A stretch of 41,255 nt of DNA. It comes from Amanita rubescens. Lineage: Eukaryota; Basidiomycota; Agaricomycetes; Agaricales; Amanitaceae. The stretch is from the NCBI GenBank assembly GCA_015039365.1, contig WION01000468.1, positions 1 through 41,255 on the forward strand, read 5' to 3'. Below the pieces are notes generated by a model. It saw only the letters and a list, made by a program, of their open reading frames with translations. It was not told where the DNA came from and ran no database searches. The first letter of the stretch is position 1. Every line of letters starts with the position of its first letter. Of the stretch, positions 11,682 to 22,689 are shown piece by piece. The position numbers and the translations under genes were made by a program.

Positions 11682-12565
11682 GATAATGGTGGGTTGTGTG
11701 GTGGCACCTGCGAGCGACAGTCGCTGGGTGCGATGGGTCATTAATTCATTGACGGTGACGATGCACGTTGAACGTCGAGTGCAGACTCCTACCCAGTCCC
11801 TCGGAGCTCGCTTGACGATGTTATGTAAGCATTCCAGAGCGATGTTGGGACTGGGTAGTCTGCGTCGAGTGTTGAAAATGCCAAGTCCATTGTTTATCTA
11901 ATATCCGTGTTTGACATTTGTGTTTCTTCAGCGCAAAATACTACGGTGCTCAGCGTCAGCCTCGGCCCTTGACACCCAACCAAGATACGTTTGTCCCTTA
12001 GCCTTTTCCTCGCACACAGCTTGTCCGCGCTCAGGAATGCCACAAGCCCCCATACACCAGTTCCAGCGTATGGCTGTGTTCGTTGATGAACGTTCACATG
12101 CACGGACCGTGTAGCTGAACATAACCGTGACGGTTCAAGTTGAATATAACCTTGGCATCCATCATTGGCCCCCGCTGGCTTTCAACGTTGACTTTCTCCA
12201 CCATCTGGTGCTACTAACACTGATGAGTGATGAGAATCAAGTGTTGCCATCCACATGTTATGTTGAACTCATGTCTAATGGTAAAATTAGGCTAGGTAAT
12301 TTTAACTGTGTCTCTTACGGGCTAATTACATTTATTTATCTCTAATTAATGAGATACATTTTTCCTGATGACAATGGCCACTAGCTTGAACACCCGGTTA
12401 GTTCGATTCATCATTCACATCTTTATCCAATCTGACTACCGAGCACGCATTCATCGCTCACCAGCACCCGGCATCCTTTAGTCTCGCGAGTCGCGACTGA
12501 CGACGTCCAGTGACGCCGGAATAATAATCAAATCACGTTTAGTATTATTAGTTACTACTGATCTA
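11682..12565. other. Intergenic, no gene recognised
   Basis: This lies between the right edge of duplication copy A and the 3' end of the Hsp70 pseudogene. Only short, composition-poor open frames are seen, without domains or convincing splice chains. Homology to the 3' flank of the fragment at 4118-4687 covers about the last 35 bp. Confidence 0.4.
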
Positions 12566-12568
12566 CAG

Positions 12569-15550
12569 CTACAACTCATCGTGCTCCTGTTTCGTATTCC
12601 TCTCCTCTCCTGCCTTCGCACTCCCACTCGTCCTCGTCTTTTTAACCTTGGGAACCCTTCTCCGAACTAATCTCTGCAAGTGCTGCTCAAGCACCTTGGC
12701 ACGCGCCTTCATCTCTGTCATCTCAATCATTGGATCTTCATACGACTTGACTTTTTTCTGCTTCTCTACCCACTCATTCAACCACCCCTCATGCTTTCGC
12801 AAAGTCTTTTCTAGTCCCTCTAACTCATCCTTTGTCCACTTAGAGGGTTGTCCCGCCTCTTCTTCAGCAGTTAAATTCTGCCGCGCTTCTTGCAGGAATA
12901 ATCGCGTGCTCCAGTTCCACATCTGACTGTTATTGAGCGCCTGTGGGAACGCTTCTATCTCTTGGTATCGGTGAATGATCGGTCGTTCCATGGCCTCTAA
13001 TACTACGCGTTTATCGAGCAGCTGTGATGTCTCGGCCAGGTCGCCCATCTCGAACAGCCATGTGAATGAATCGTCCAGTTTCTCAGAAATCGCCTTTCTC
13101 TGACTCTTAAGAGCATTTCTTGAATAGCGTCTCTGTGTTGTAAGGATCGAGTAGGTCGCGTAGTCGATAGAGATATCCCTCGAAAGAATCCCGTGGTTCC
13201 TCTCGGCGAACTTTGCTCGCTTCTTCGGCATCCAATGCACGAAGCCTGACGAACATGAGTTGATGACAGTGACACAGCGTACCACTCACCTGTTACGGGA
13301 TTCCTTCTTCTCTTCTACTGACATCGGTTGTATAGATATAGAGTAGGTATTAATGGTCAACGGAATCGTTTGCTCTTTCTGTAAGATCTTTTGGACTTCC
13401 GCTAAGGGCGAGGGACTGGGTATTGTTGCTTCACAGAGCCTGATGGCTCCGCTTCCGCAGAGGAAGATGATGAAGGAGACGCCGCGTCTGAATCAGAATC
13501 CGATTTTCTAGGCGGCCGATTAGCGACCGATTCCGTTGTTGTGTCTTCAGAGGAACTTGCTGCAAACAGTCCTTTCGGTTTTCCTATCCAATCGTTGGCA
13601 TACTCCGCAGCCTAGACACCGTACACGTACCTGTGAGGCTATCATCCTTGATCTCTCCGTACGCAATCGCATCGGACACAGATATAAAGCCAGACTCGGA
13701 GAGCGTCACAGTAGTTTTAACAACTGGATCAACGACTCCCAACTCGGTCAAATTCGCGATAGCTTCAGCAACTCCAACGATTTCCGCCTCGAGTATGCGT
13801 TAAGGGAAGTCACTGCAATGTAATGAGTAATTCATCAGAGTTCACCGGCTAAGATCAACGTACGGTGCAACATCCTTGTAATCAAGACTGATTGTGAAGT
13901 CGTCCCTTCTCTTGAATGTCATCGTCTTTTTCGTGCCCACCCTAGATCCAGCAGGGAAGACAAGGGTCGTGATTGTGCGAGGCTTGCCCGAGGTAGTAGT
14001 GGATCCTGCAGAGTAGGATGCTTGCACGTCATGCGTTGCCATGTCGGATACTTTCATGTTCTTTGTCCTGAACTGCGCGCTTAGACTTGCACCGCGAAGC
14101 GCAGCACCTATAGACAACATTGGTTAGCTTATTGCTGAAGCATCGGGAACAGATACTGACCAAGGACGGCTGCTTCATCGGCATTGACGTTTTGGGCAAT
14201 TTTGCTTCTGTGGGCGAATAGGTAAGCTTGGAACGGGGATAAAGAGAAGGTAGGACATACTCCCCGACAGCTCCTCTTATGGCAGCCTGAATCATCGGCG
14301 TTCGCGAGGCACCACCAGTCAAAATAACAGATGACACGTCGTTCTACCAAGCCTTGTTGGCAAAGTGAAGAAAACATCAGAAAGACATTACTTACCATCG
14401 TCAAACCTGCACTAGCCACCGCGTCGTTCGCAAATCGCCCCTTCATATCATCGCACGACTTCTCGAACATTTCCCTCGTCACCTCGGTCTTCAAATCTAA
14501 ATCCCAAGCGATACTCTCGACCTAATCCAAAAAAAACATCAGAACACCAACGCAGACCTGACTGGCATGTAATTCCTCACCTGTGCAATAGCATCCGAAT
14601 TCGCGCTCAGGATCACCTTGACGCACCCAGCTTCTTTCCAAAGCTTCGCCATCCCCTTCGCGTCCTGACGAAGATCCATCCCATCCTTGGCATTAAAACT
14701 CCCTCATCCGCCTATCCCACCCATCCGCCTATCATACCCAACACCCATAACCGTCACCTGCGGCCCCTCCACGCCAGAAGACCAGCGCTCCCCTTCTTCC
14801 CATTCCCATCCAAACTCCCCGTCGAAAACTGCACGACCGTCGCCCTAATCGACGACGCGCCCGCGTCGTATATCACATGAACCTCCGGCTTTGCAAACGT
14901 CCTCGTATAGCGTAGTTCACCGCAACAGCCGTTCCGTCATTGATCAACGCAAGAGTTTTGAGCCCCGCGATCTCGATGGCGTCCACCATCGCGTCCCGCT
15001 CAAATTGGGTATAGAAAGGGGGCACAGTGACGATCACGTCTCGCACTTTTTCACCGTCGGCGTAGCTCTCGGCGAGATGCTTCACGTACGAAAGTTGCAT
15101 TGCGATCAGGTCCTCCGCCATGAATGGTTCCCCGGAGGACGGCAGAAGACTGACGGTTTTGCGGGAGGTAGGAGAGAGGGCAAGTCTGTATTTGTCTATA
15201 GAACCGTGTTATTTCCGAGTCGTATGTAACGCCTTGAAGGTATTTCACGTATGAAAAAGAGTCTTGAGGGAATCGAGCAGCCTAGTGAAGATTAGAAGGT
15301 TAGTATTTTTTTGGGGAGTAGATGAGCGACGGACGAGGTTGAATGCCTTGACCGAAAACCCGGTCATCCCTTTTCCATCCTACGGAAGCTTGGATCTTCC
15401 TTTTCGAGTCCTTGTTGAGGAGAACGTCAAATGGAGTGCCAGGTTTTACGAGCGAAGCTTTAATCCATTCCGAGCCGTAGTCGACGGCTAAAATGGCCGC
15501 GAGGGCCGATTGGGTATTAAAAGAAGTGGTAAGAGGGCGAAAAGCCGCAT
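12569..15550 (-). pseudogene. LHS1: ER-lumenal Hsp70 (LHS1/HYOU1 type), disrupted
   Basis: LHS1/HYOU1 proteins are large ER Hsp70s that act as nucleotide-exchange partners of BiP. From the ATG at 15550 there is a signal-peptide-like leader (MRLFALLPLLLI), the ATPase start (AILAVDYGSEWIKASLVKPG, NKDSKRKIQASVGWKRDD), VIVTVPPFYTQFERDAMVD, ALINDGTAVAVNY, VIYDAGASSIRATVVQF, SVILTGGASRTPMIQAAIRG, NVNADEAAVLG, a substrate-binding region, an acidic Ser-rich loop, the helical lid (SFEGYLYRLRDLL, KLDDSFTWLFEMGDLAE), and C-terminal KQEHDEL, an ER-retention signal. Lesions: TAA at 13107-13109 (KCS-stop-ESE), TAA at 13800-13802, a lost base near 14908, frame changes near 15190, 14810, 13420 and at the leader, and a small duplication near 14705-14733. 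Neighbouring exons otherwise join with clean introns. Confidence 0.85.
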
Positions 15551-16265
15551 GTGCTGTTGAGTAAGATAGGTTAGTTGGTTGAAGGAAATCCGGTCATCGA
15601 CAACGGTCGAGCACTTGAAATCTGTGTCGTGGCGGACAAGAGTCCCGTAGCATGGTTAACTCGTATTTTCACAGGGCAGCTCAATCCTTCGAACTCGAGT
15701 TCGCTGCATCAGCAGCCCGAGGCAGGGGTAAGGGGAGTGTGGGAGAGTAACACATCACGACGTCGAATTTCGACGCGTCTTTTGACACTTCCCTTTTCGA
15801 GCGTCGCATTTCCGCCGTCCCTCAATATCTTCCTCACCCTCCGCATCACCCGGAAAATCAGCTGATGTACGTCATGACCAGTAACGTTGCCAGGTGGCAC
15901 CTTCTGCGATCAGTATGGTCATGCATTTGCGGCCATTTTTGTGCTCGCAATGTAATTTACCAGTCCCGGACTGACGGGTTTGCATTGACGATTTTTGACA
16001 GGTGCTAGAAGCCTTAAAACAATGGATAGAACCATTCCTGCGGGAATGCGCAACTTGCTAATCCCGCCTCCGTAATCTCCAAACAGGTCTGTTCCATTCA
16101 TGTCGCCTCCGTCCTCCGCGCCCTTCCATCAATCTTCGCTATTACACATTATTCAGCATTTAATCATAGCTCTTTTTCTACGTGAAATGCACCTGAACCT
16201 CTGACTCGTCCAAAGCATCAGAGAGTCGTGCATCCACTAGTCGCTTGCGACTCACCTGCTCACTC
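15551..16265. other. Upstream region of the Hsp70 pseudogene, no gene seen
   Basis: Probable 5' flank of the Hsp70 gene. Short open frames on both strands have no recognisable motif or splice chain. A GTPase remnant begins at its right end. Confidence 0.35.
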
Positions 16266-16269
16266 CCAA

Positions 16270-16812
16270 GGTTTTGAAGCTGGTGGAAAGAATGAGTTAG
16301 ATATTGTTACAGAGTTTATTGAGATAATTCCACAGCAATGAAACTGGGTATTTCAAATAGCAGATGCAGGGCTGAAACATCTCCAGAATTAAATGTTTTG
16401 TGTTTCATGGAAGATGAAGTTGCTCCCTTCATACTGATACATATGTATGTAATCTGATGCTCAATATCATGTGTACTTTCTTAATAATTTAATATGAATT
16501 AGTAGTGAATACATGATATCAATTTAACTCACCTCAATTGATGGTTGACATGGGTCTCAGAGTCATCAGGTGATAGTCTTTCACCTAAAAGATTTTGCAG
16601 ACAGAGAAACTTTGATGTGACAGCAAGACTGACCACTCTTATCATACATATATGATGTGGCTCTGTTCCCTTTGCTACACCACAAACCTTCTCAAGAATG
16701 GTAGTCTTGCCTGCATTAGGCCTTCCCATGACAAGAATATGAAAATGGGAACACTTGTATTGTTCCCTAGTATCTGCACCAACTTCTTTCACATTTAGAT
16801 CTGTCACACATT
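16270..16812 (-). pseudogene. P-loop G-domain protein remnant with internal inversion
   Basis: The minus strand carries a G1/P-loop in HFHILVMGRPNAGKTTILEK, then VCGVAKGTEP and SPDDSETHVNHQLR, then DIEHQITY and EGSNFIFH near 16390-16470. This is the order of the large basidiomycete family of single-domain AIG1/dynamin-like P-loop proteins, whose next motif is DSRGFEAGG. Here that next piece (GFEAGGKNELDIVTEFI) is on the plus strand at about 16271-16341. The gene is therefore broken by a short inversion and has no C-terminal part. It abuts copy B of the F-box duplication. Its cellular role is unknown for the family. Confidence 0.7.
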
Positions 16813-16900
16813 CTTTAAACTTTGACCAGTTGATATGCTAGTGGGTATGACTTACAGGATAGTACAGGTGCACTGGCAATATCAGCCATTGGGGGCATTA

Positions 16901-18958
16901 CTTAAGACACACATTGCACATCTCAAAACTGTCTTAATATACTTAAATTTACTTAAGTTGTACAAGTAGTTTAAGTCCAATATAACTGTCACTCAAGTCA
17001 GACCACAAATTCCTGATGGCCAGTTTGGCAGTTATATACTACAACTTGTGTAAATTCACTATGAATATAAATATTCACAGCCCTCTATTTTAGAGTGACA
17101 TGCAACATGTTTGGATAGATCTATTACCACAAGTTTCACAAGACCAATTTCTTCAAATGCTGTCAAATCTTTCACCTGCTGTAACAGTTTGAGATATGAC
17201 TGAGATCTATCACTGGGTTCAGGCCAAGTACCCATGATAATCTTGATTATCTTCAGACTGGGGAACATGCACCTTAACTTGTGAAGAAGATTTGGGGATT
17301 CAAAAAATCCTAGGCATGACAAATCTTCTAACAAATCTTGATAGGGAGTGATCCTGAGCCAATATTCCTCTAAAGTATTTGGAGAAGGAAGAGCCAGTAA
17401 CATCTTCCACATGGCCACAAAATGAGGCTGTTGAAGGGGATCCAGTGGAAATGTAAAGTATACAATGCGAACATTGATGCATTGGGTGAGTTGAGCAGGG
17501 TCCAAATAAAGTGGTAATCCATCTGTTGAAAGCCTCAGATGTCATATGTTCAACATGAAAATATGCATACCATGCATTTGCAGGCTGGAAGTAGTAAGGA
17601 AATATTCATTGAAGAAGATGAAAAGTTGCTCTATACAATGGCCCATGTGATGTAAAAATCTCCGGGTCAAATGAACATGTTTATCATAAGGTCGGATATG
17701 GAATGTCTGGACCATAATATTGACACCTGGGTTAATTGATGGATCCAATACATCTCCTAGAAGTGCAAGCGAGATGTTATCGAGCATCCTGAACTGGAAA
17801 GAGCGAGGAAATATGGATAAATGGCGGGAGAGGTTTGGCTTTTCGAGGTATTTGAATTTCAGCTTTCGGAAGGCAAAGGTTTTTATAGAAGGTGGAAGTC
17901 GGCTGAAAAACATCTTGGTTTCTCCCCGGAGCCAGTAACCCACACCGTCCAGCTGCAGATCTTGCAAGTTCAAGTGGAAGATAACTTCCAGAACTGGAGG
18001 TGGTACAACCTTCCATCCAATTTTCGACATCTCATGTGCCGATATGCTTAGTGACTTGATGTTACAGAGGTTTGATGCAACTTGCATAGGGTCCCATTTT
18101 TTACGATAACGGAAACGGTGGTGGAACACATCCTGGAGGTGGATTTCTTTAACGGCCAAAGTAAAGCTGGTCCATGGCGCACCAGCATGGCGCAAAAACC
18201 GGTCAAAAGTTTTGTGGTTGGTGAACTCGAGGGAAGAAAACAGACAACGTCGGGTTTTCACAAGGGCTCGTCTGCAAACGAGGCCAAGGGAAAGCAATGT
18301 CAATTTGTCATCAAGATTATCGATGATCTCGTCGAGAATCTCTGGAGGGAACACTGGGACGGGGTGGTTGACTGTGAGCATGATGGCCGGAAGCATACAC
18401 AGCGCCGATTGTAAAGAGTCTCGGTTCAAGTTGTTCCGTCGTTAGGAGGCGAAAGCCTTGAAAGGGGTCACCGGATATGTTCAAGGATCCCAATCAGCGG
18501 GCCCAGTCATATGGCAAGAAGGGGAAAAGGGGGGTAGTATCAGACGTACGAAAAACTCCTTAATACTATCTAACTGTTAATGTGATTAAAAAAGCATAAT
18601 ATAACGTGTATTGCTGATAGAGACTACGAGGACTCGGATGGCATACTCATTGACATGTTGTGGTCCCATAGGACGTTTGCTCAATTAGTGGCAGAGAGGT
18701 GATATCCGGACGACAAATGCACGCCCTGCTCGACGGTCTGCGTGCTGATCGTTCGGCTGTGATGAGTGGAACATGGTGTACATTCAGCCCATGTTTGCAC
18801 GCACGCATCAGAGCGCGCCTACATCTTTCGATCGAATCCGCCCCTTTTCCCACTTTGTAAGTTCATGCTGACCAAAAAGGATGCCAAGTGCTTACCACCT
18901 TGAAGCTGCCCTCACGAATCACGCAGTTGCTACGACGTCCTCCTTCCCCGACAACCTG
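16901..18958. repeat. Segmental duplication, copy B (direct repeat with 9630-11681)
   Basis: This is the second copy of the 2.05-kb unit, offset by 7281 bp across the F-box gene. It differs by scattered substitutions and small indels; for instance it lacks an A and a GAA found near 11491 and 11515 of copy A. It ends at CCCCGACAACCTG (18958). A GTPase remnant borders its left end, which is not the case for copy A. Confidence 0.9.
17059..18396 (-). CDS. F-box-like protein, copy B
   Basis: Paralogue of the gene at 9778-11115 with the same two-exon structure: 18396-17571 and 17522-17059 around a 48-bp intron (17570-17523). The frame is 429 codons and intact. The F-box-like motif (VFPPEILDEIIDNLDD) is unchanged. 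Changes against copy A include S-to-L in the DDKxTLL stretch, HR-to-RH in FLxxAGAPW, YIRPYDEHVP to HIRPYDKHVH, and TTTWMQ to TTSSLQ. Most are conservative or in the repeat region that would contact a substrate. No stop or frame loss in either copy suggests a recent duplication or continued selection. Confidence 0.85.
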
Positions 18959-19390
18959 CGTCCGAGTCAGTGACGTGCGTTACGATCGCTCTTTGTCTTC
19001 GCGCTCCCACAGAACCAAAACGAATGAATGCGAAAGAATTGAACGGAATGGATAGTGCTATCAAATGATTTCAAATCCTGACACGGACCCCAGAAACTTC
19101 CGCTACGTGACGAATCTCGCTTTTTCGGACGAACGTCTTGCGCTTGCCCCATCTAGTAGGAAAACCGCCACATTACAATCTACCTGGTGCTGGTAATCGC
19201 TAATTATCCCCTCTAGAAAAGATTCAAATGGCATAGCACCCTTCGAGACCAGTATTAGTATGAGGTAATCAGAACTTCACCAGCGCATCACCAAAAACAT
19301 GACTGGATGGACGTTGTTCACCTTTCCGATGAAGAAGCCATGTTCATGTACAACAAAGAGATACGGCAGAAGTAACCATCGAGACATGAA
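18959..19390. other. Intergenic, no gene recognised
   Basis: Lies between duplication copy B and the 3' end of the membrane-protein gene. It shows only short open frames without motifs. The part next to 19391 is the likely 3' UTR of that gene. Confidence 0.35.
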
Positions 19391-20434
19391 TCATAGTCTT
19401 TCTATCGGCGGATTTGCTTCCGGTGCCCTCTCTGAAGCATCTTGTCCACGCTCCAAAACCTCTTCCGATTCGTTGGCGACCCCCGGTGCAGCAGTTCGGT
19501 CGAGTCCATCCCTATCATTGGCCTCTGCTGCAGCTCTCAATCGGCCCATCATTATTGCCCCGTCCAACGCCATCTCCAAATCCATGTATTTCGGAGGTCC
19601 CCCGTACCTATCGTACGCGGGCAACGCATCCTTATCATCCAACGAATGCTGGTCTGGATCCCGTCCGCTATCCAGCCTGCGACCTTGTTCGTCAACGCCC
19701 ACAGCCCTAGTTCTTCGTGTTCCCGTATGGTAACCAAATGGAAAGTACGATAACGGTATGTGACGTAAGTCAGGGGAGAGATGCTGAGATGCGGTGATAG
19801 GATACCGAACATCGTCGAATACGGATGGGTTTTGGAAAGATGTATCATCATCGAGGTCGTAATGCGGTCGTAGGCGGGACCGAGAATAGGACCGGGCTGG
19901 GAAGACTAACGAGCTTCCGGAGCGGGCATATATGCTGGATGAGCTGGATCGAGGGGAAGAAGACCACCTGAATCGGAAAAAGTTAGAGAGAGGTTGGTTG
20001 TTTCGTCGTAGATAATAAAATCTGAATGGTCGAAAATGGTACGGTTTAGTAATGCATTGCGTAAGAAAAGTAAAGTTAGACAGTACCGTCGGAGCAAGAT
20101 GAAAAGTATGATAATGAGCACAAGTGCGAGGACAACGTATCCGACTATGTTCTTGGCGTGCAATGAGGTGAACGATGTAGAAGACAAAAAGTAGAATGCT
20201 GCTAACCTTGGCTAGATTACGGTTTGCCTCTTCCGGATCCGGGGGTGGGTGGAGGGTGCTTGGTTCAGGGAAAAATGTGAAAGTATTAGTGGGGGAAGAA
20301 CTCGTAGAAGGCATTGCTCGACTGGAGGATGCAGAGGCAGTGTTTGTCGTGGTTGATGAATGGGGAGGAGTGGTGGACTGCACAGCAGCAGCACCGAAAA
20401 TAGCCCTGTGTTGAACCGGCGGCGGCAAGGTCAT
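19391..20434 (-). CDS. Single-pass membrane protein with PPxY tail
   Basis: Three exons can be joined: 20434-20207, 20151-20087 and 19967-19391, giving about 289 aa. The N-terminal 70 residues are Ser/Thr/Pro-rich and probably glycosylated. Residues about 77-99 form one hydrophobic segment (GYVVLALVLIIILFILLRR). The tail is Ser/Arg-rich, then acidic, with LPAYDRYGGPPKY: PPKY is a PPxY motif of the kind bound by WW domains of Rsp5/Nedd4 ubiquitin ligases. This shape resembles fungal surface sensors and mucin-like membrane proteins. No signal peptide is visible, so an upstream exon in 20450-20590 may be missing from my model. The second exon is only 65 nt and encodes nearly the whole membrane span. 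I do not recognise a named family. Confidence 0.65.
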   Translation of the reverse strand: MTLPPPVQHRAIFGAAAVQSTTPPHSSTTTNTASASSSRAMPSTSSSPTNTFTFFPEPSTLHPPPDPEEANRNLAKVSSILLFVFYIVHLIARQEHSRIRCPRTCAHYHTFHLAPTVLSNFTFLTQCITKPYHFRPFRFYYLRRNNQPLSNFFRFRWSSSPRSSSSSIYARSGSSLVFPARSYSRSRLRPHYDLDDDTSFQNPSVFDDVRYPITASQHLSPDLRHIPLSYFPFGYHTGTRRTRAVGVDEQGRRLDSGRDPDQHSLDDKDALPAYDRYGGPPKYMDLEMALDGAIMMGRLRAAAEANDRDGLDRTAAPGVANESEEVLERGQDASERAPEANPPIERL

Positions 20435-20449
20435 AGTAGCATCGATCAA

Positions 20450-22176
20450 CTTGGCAGAGAATAATCGTAGTGGAGCGCAGCACGCTATAGATGCGCCGTG
20501 GCTTAGGAAGGGGGTTAGAACGTGGGATGAGGGCGTGTAGGGAAAATACGGATCGGAGGGAGAGGGTTAATTGCAGTATGCTCACCTTATAACCGAGTAT
20601 AGGAGACGACTCGGTTCGATCACATCGTGTAAAGGAGAATTAAAGTTTCTCGGCAGCAGCCGTAGGCCTCAATTCGTCCAGCTCAATGGTTACTCCTGAC
20701 AAGGATCTACCGTGTCAAAACGGCCCTGCCAAGCACCATAAGCGTTCAGGTTCCCGGTTGCGGTTCCAGTGGGGGTTGTCTGTTTATTTGATATTTGATG
20801 ATATTTATGGTTGATTGCGTCCTATATTACCTTCTCTCATGCGTCCCACGCTATTGCTGCAGAAGTCGGGGCGCTCAGCCTGGAAAGGTGCATTCCTCCC
20901 CCGTTCCTCACTCATTTTCATAAACTCGGAAACACAGGCCCGTACTTTGTCACATTTCCTAACCTTCGGGAGGCACTCACGAATCATGTGCCGATTCAAA
21001 CAAAAGCCCGATCGTGCACCATCCTGCCTAACTTTGTAGGGTGAGTGAGTAGTGGGTATGTTACCTTGTCAATAGCTTGACAGCATCCCTTGATAGTATT
21101 CGTTTTATGGTACATAATGGGAAGGACTATGTGCCAGTGCTCGTTACGCAAGACATGGTAGGACACAAGCTTGGCGAGTTTTCGCACACGAAAAAGAGGT
21201 TTAGCTTCAAGTGAGTAAAGAAAAACAATGTATGCAGAATTTTTCGCTGATTTTCGAACGACAGGGGGTCAAAAGGACGGTTGTAGATTCGCAAACGCAA
21301 ACGTAGATTTTATCATTATACACGGTATTTTATCCCCCGGTCCCGCTCGGCACGCCTTATCAGTCGCTGTATGCCAAACAGCACATTATGTATTCGTATC
21401 GTTTCTCCCCCCACTACCACACGTCCAAATTTGGGAGGCTATTATCAAGTCCCCGCCTTCTTCATGTCAGTCAAGCTTTTGATCTACTTCGGTGAAACGG
21501 CCGGCAGATGCATACTTGAGCCCCTTGATACCTATGCTGGCCGCCATCCTTTCTTAGCCAAGACCAAAATGGGCGCGTTCAGCCAATGGACGAGATCCTT
21601 GAATAGTACCCCTGAACTCAGAGTCTCATTCCTCCTCTCTAGTTTCAACGCATTTCTCATTACCTGTTGTAGGTCAATGTTATGCATCCCACGATAGTCG
21701 TTTCAACTAAAACAACCGATTTATATAGCCGGCAAATCCCAACAATAACATATTATATAGTCACGGCACATGTCCTTCAAACAGGGACTTTGCCCGATCA
21801 ATGTTCCAGAATGAAGGAACGTTCTCATCCCCATTCACTCGTCCATCATATGACGTAAAAAAGGATACTCTGCGGAGACATCCTCTGCAAATCTGGCACA
21901 ACGCCAACGCGGTTGATCTTCGAAGTTAATCATAATCGCCAATCACCAATCGTCAAGTGTTGTATAATTCAATTGTATCAAACACCCTCAATATCAGATA
22001 GACGCGCTAGATCATACGGCATCTTCTGGATGAGAACCTTATTTTGTACGAACAATTACTACTGTTCTTCGTAGAAGCACGATCAGATAACGGAGAGCCT
22101 TCTATGGATAAAAGACTAATCCTTCCATTAGGAGCATTTTGAACCCCCCATTTTATACCACTGCCCTTTATCCGAT
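20450..22176. other. Intergenic, no gene recognised
   Basis: About 1.7 kb. The first 150 bp may contain an upstream exon of the membrane-protein gene (a leader-like reading lies near 20585-20480). The rest has only short plus-strand open frames (for example 21228-21697) without motifs or a convincing splice chain. Confidence 0.35.
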
Positions 22177-22424
22177 ATGCCTTTCTTCCAAGGCGCGACC
22201 GATTTCAAGCTTGAAAACAGCAAGCTCAATGATGTCGCTGGTAATATGACTAAGAACGTCACGACTACCACCACGAACAACACCGACTCTAATAATGTCG
22301 CTCACGGGTCCAACATTAGCAAAGGGAACACCGTGACACAGAATACTACGGCTGGTGAGTCGATGGGTTTATGATGAGGTTCTCGGCTAATTTAGTTGTT
22401 GCAGGACCTGCTAGCGGCAATTAG
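22177..22424 (+). CDS. Small Asn/Thr-rich protein, 65 aa
   Basis: Two exons, 22177-22354 and 22405-22424, flank a 50-bp intron (GTGAGT...TTGCAG). The product starts MPFFQGATDFKLENSKLNDV, then AGNMT, and the remainder is a run of Asn, Thr, Ser and Gly without cysteines or hydrophobic segments. Short proteins that start with an aromatic A-x-F...N-x-V-x-G-N block followed by Asn/Thr/His-rich sequence are common in agaricomycetes. Related blocks occur at the N termini of some NLR-type proteins, where amyloid-like or beta-solenoid signalling has been proposed for comparable sequences. Such a role here is inference. The gene stands alone; the NLR-type gene in the window is 19 kb away. Confidence 0.6.
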
Positions 22425-22689
22425 ATTTACTTTGCTCGAATGACGAGGCTTGATGGTATGTTTCTATCCTGGCTGACGTTGAGAAGCAGACCATTAACAT
22501 TAGTGTAGGTTACCTGTGCATTCTGTGATTAAGCAGTTCGATGTGTGTAGGATAACCAGTATCGCGCTGTTGAATCATCGTATCGCCAGTAAACAGTGAC
22601 TTCACGCGCTCTGTCTTCTATGCCAATCTTGAAATCTTTATGATCGCTTTCATGCCATATAGATGAAGTGCTGAGTAAGCATGAGCGTC

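Noticed and set aside
9630..18958. F-box duplication as an LTR or TIR transposon
   Set aside because: No terminal repeats, polymerase or transposase in either copy; a segmental duplication is the simpler reading.
19391..20449. Uninterrupted 352-codon frame
   Set aside because: It starts at TTG and reads through two sequences with good intron signals; splicing yields a coherent membrane span.
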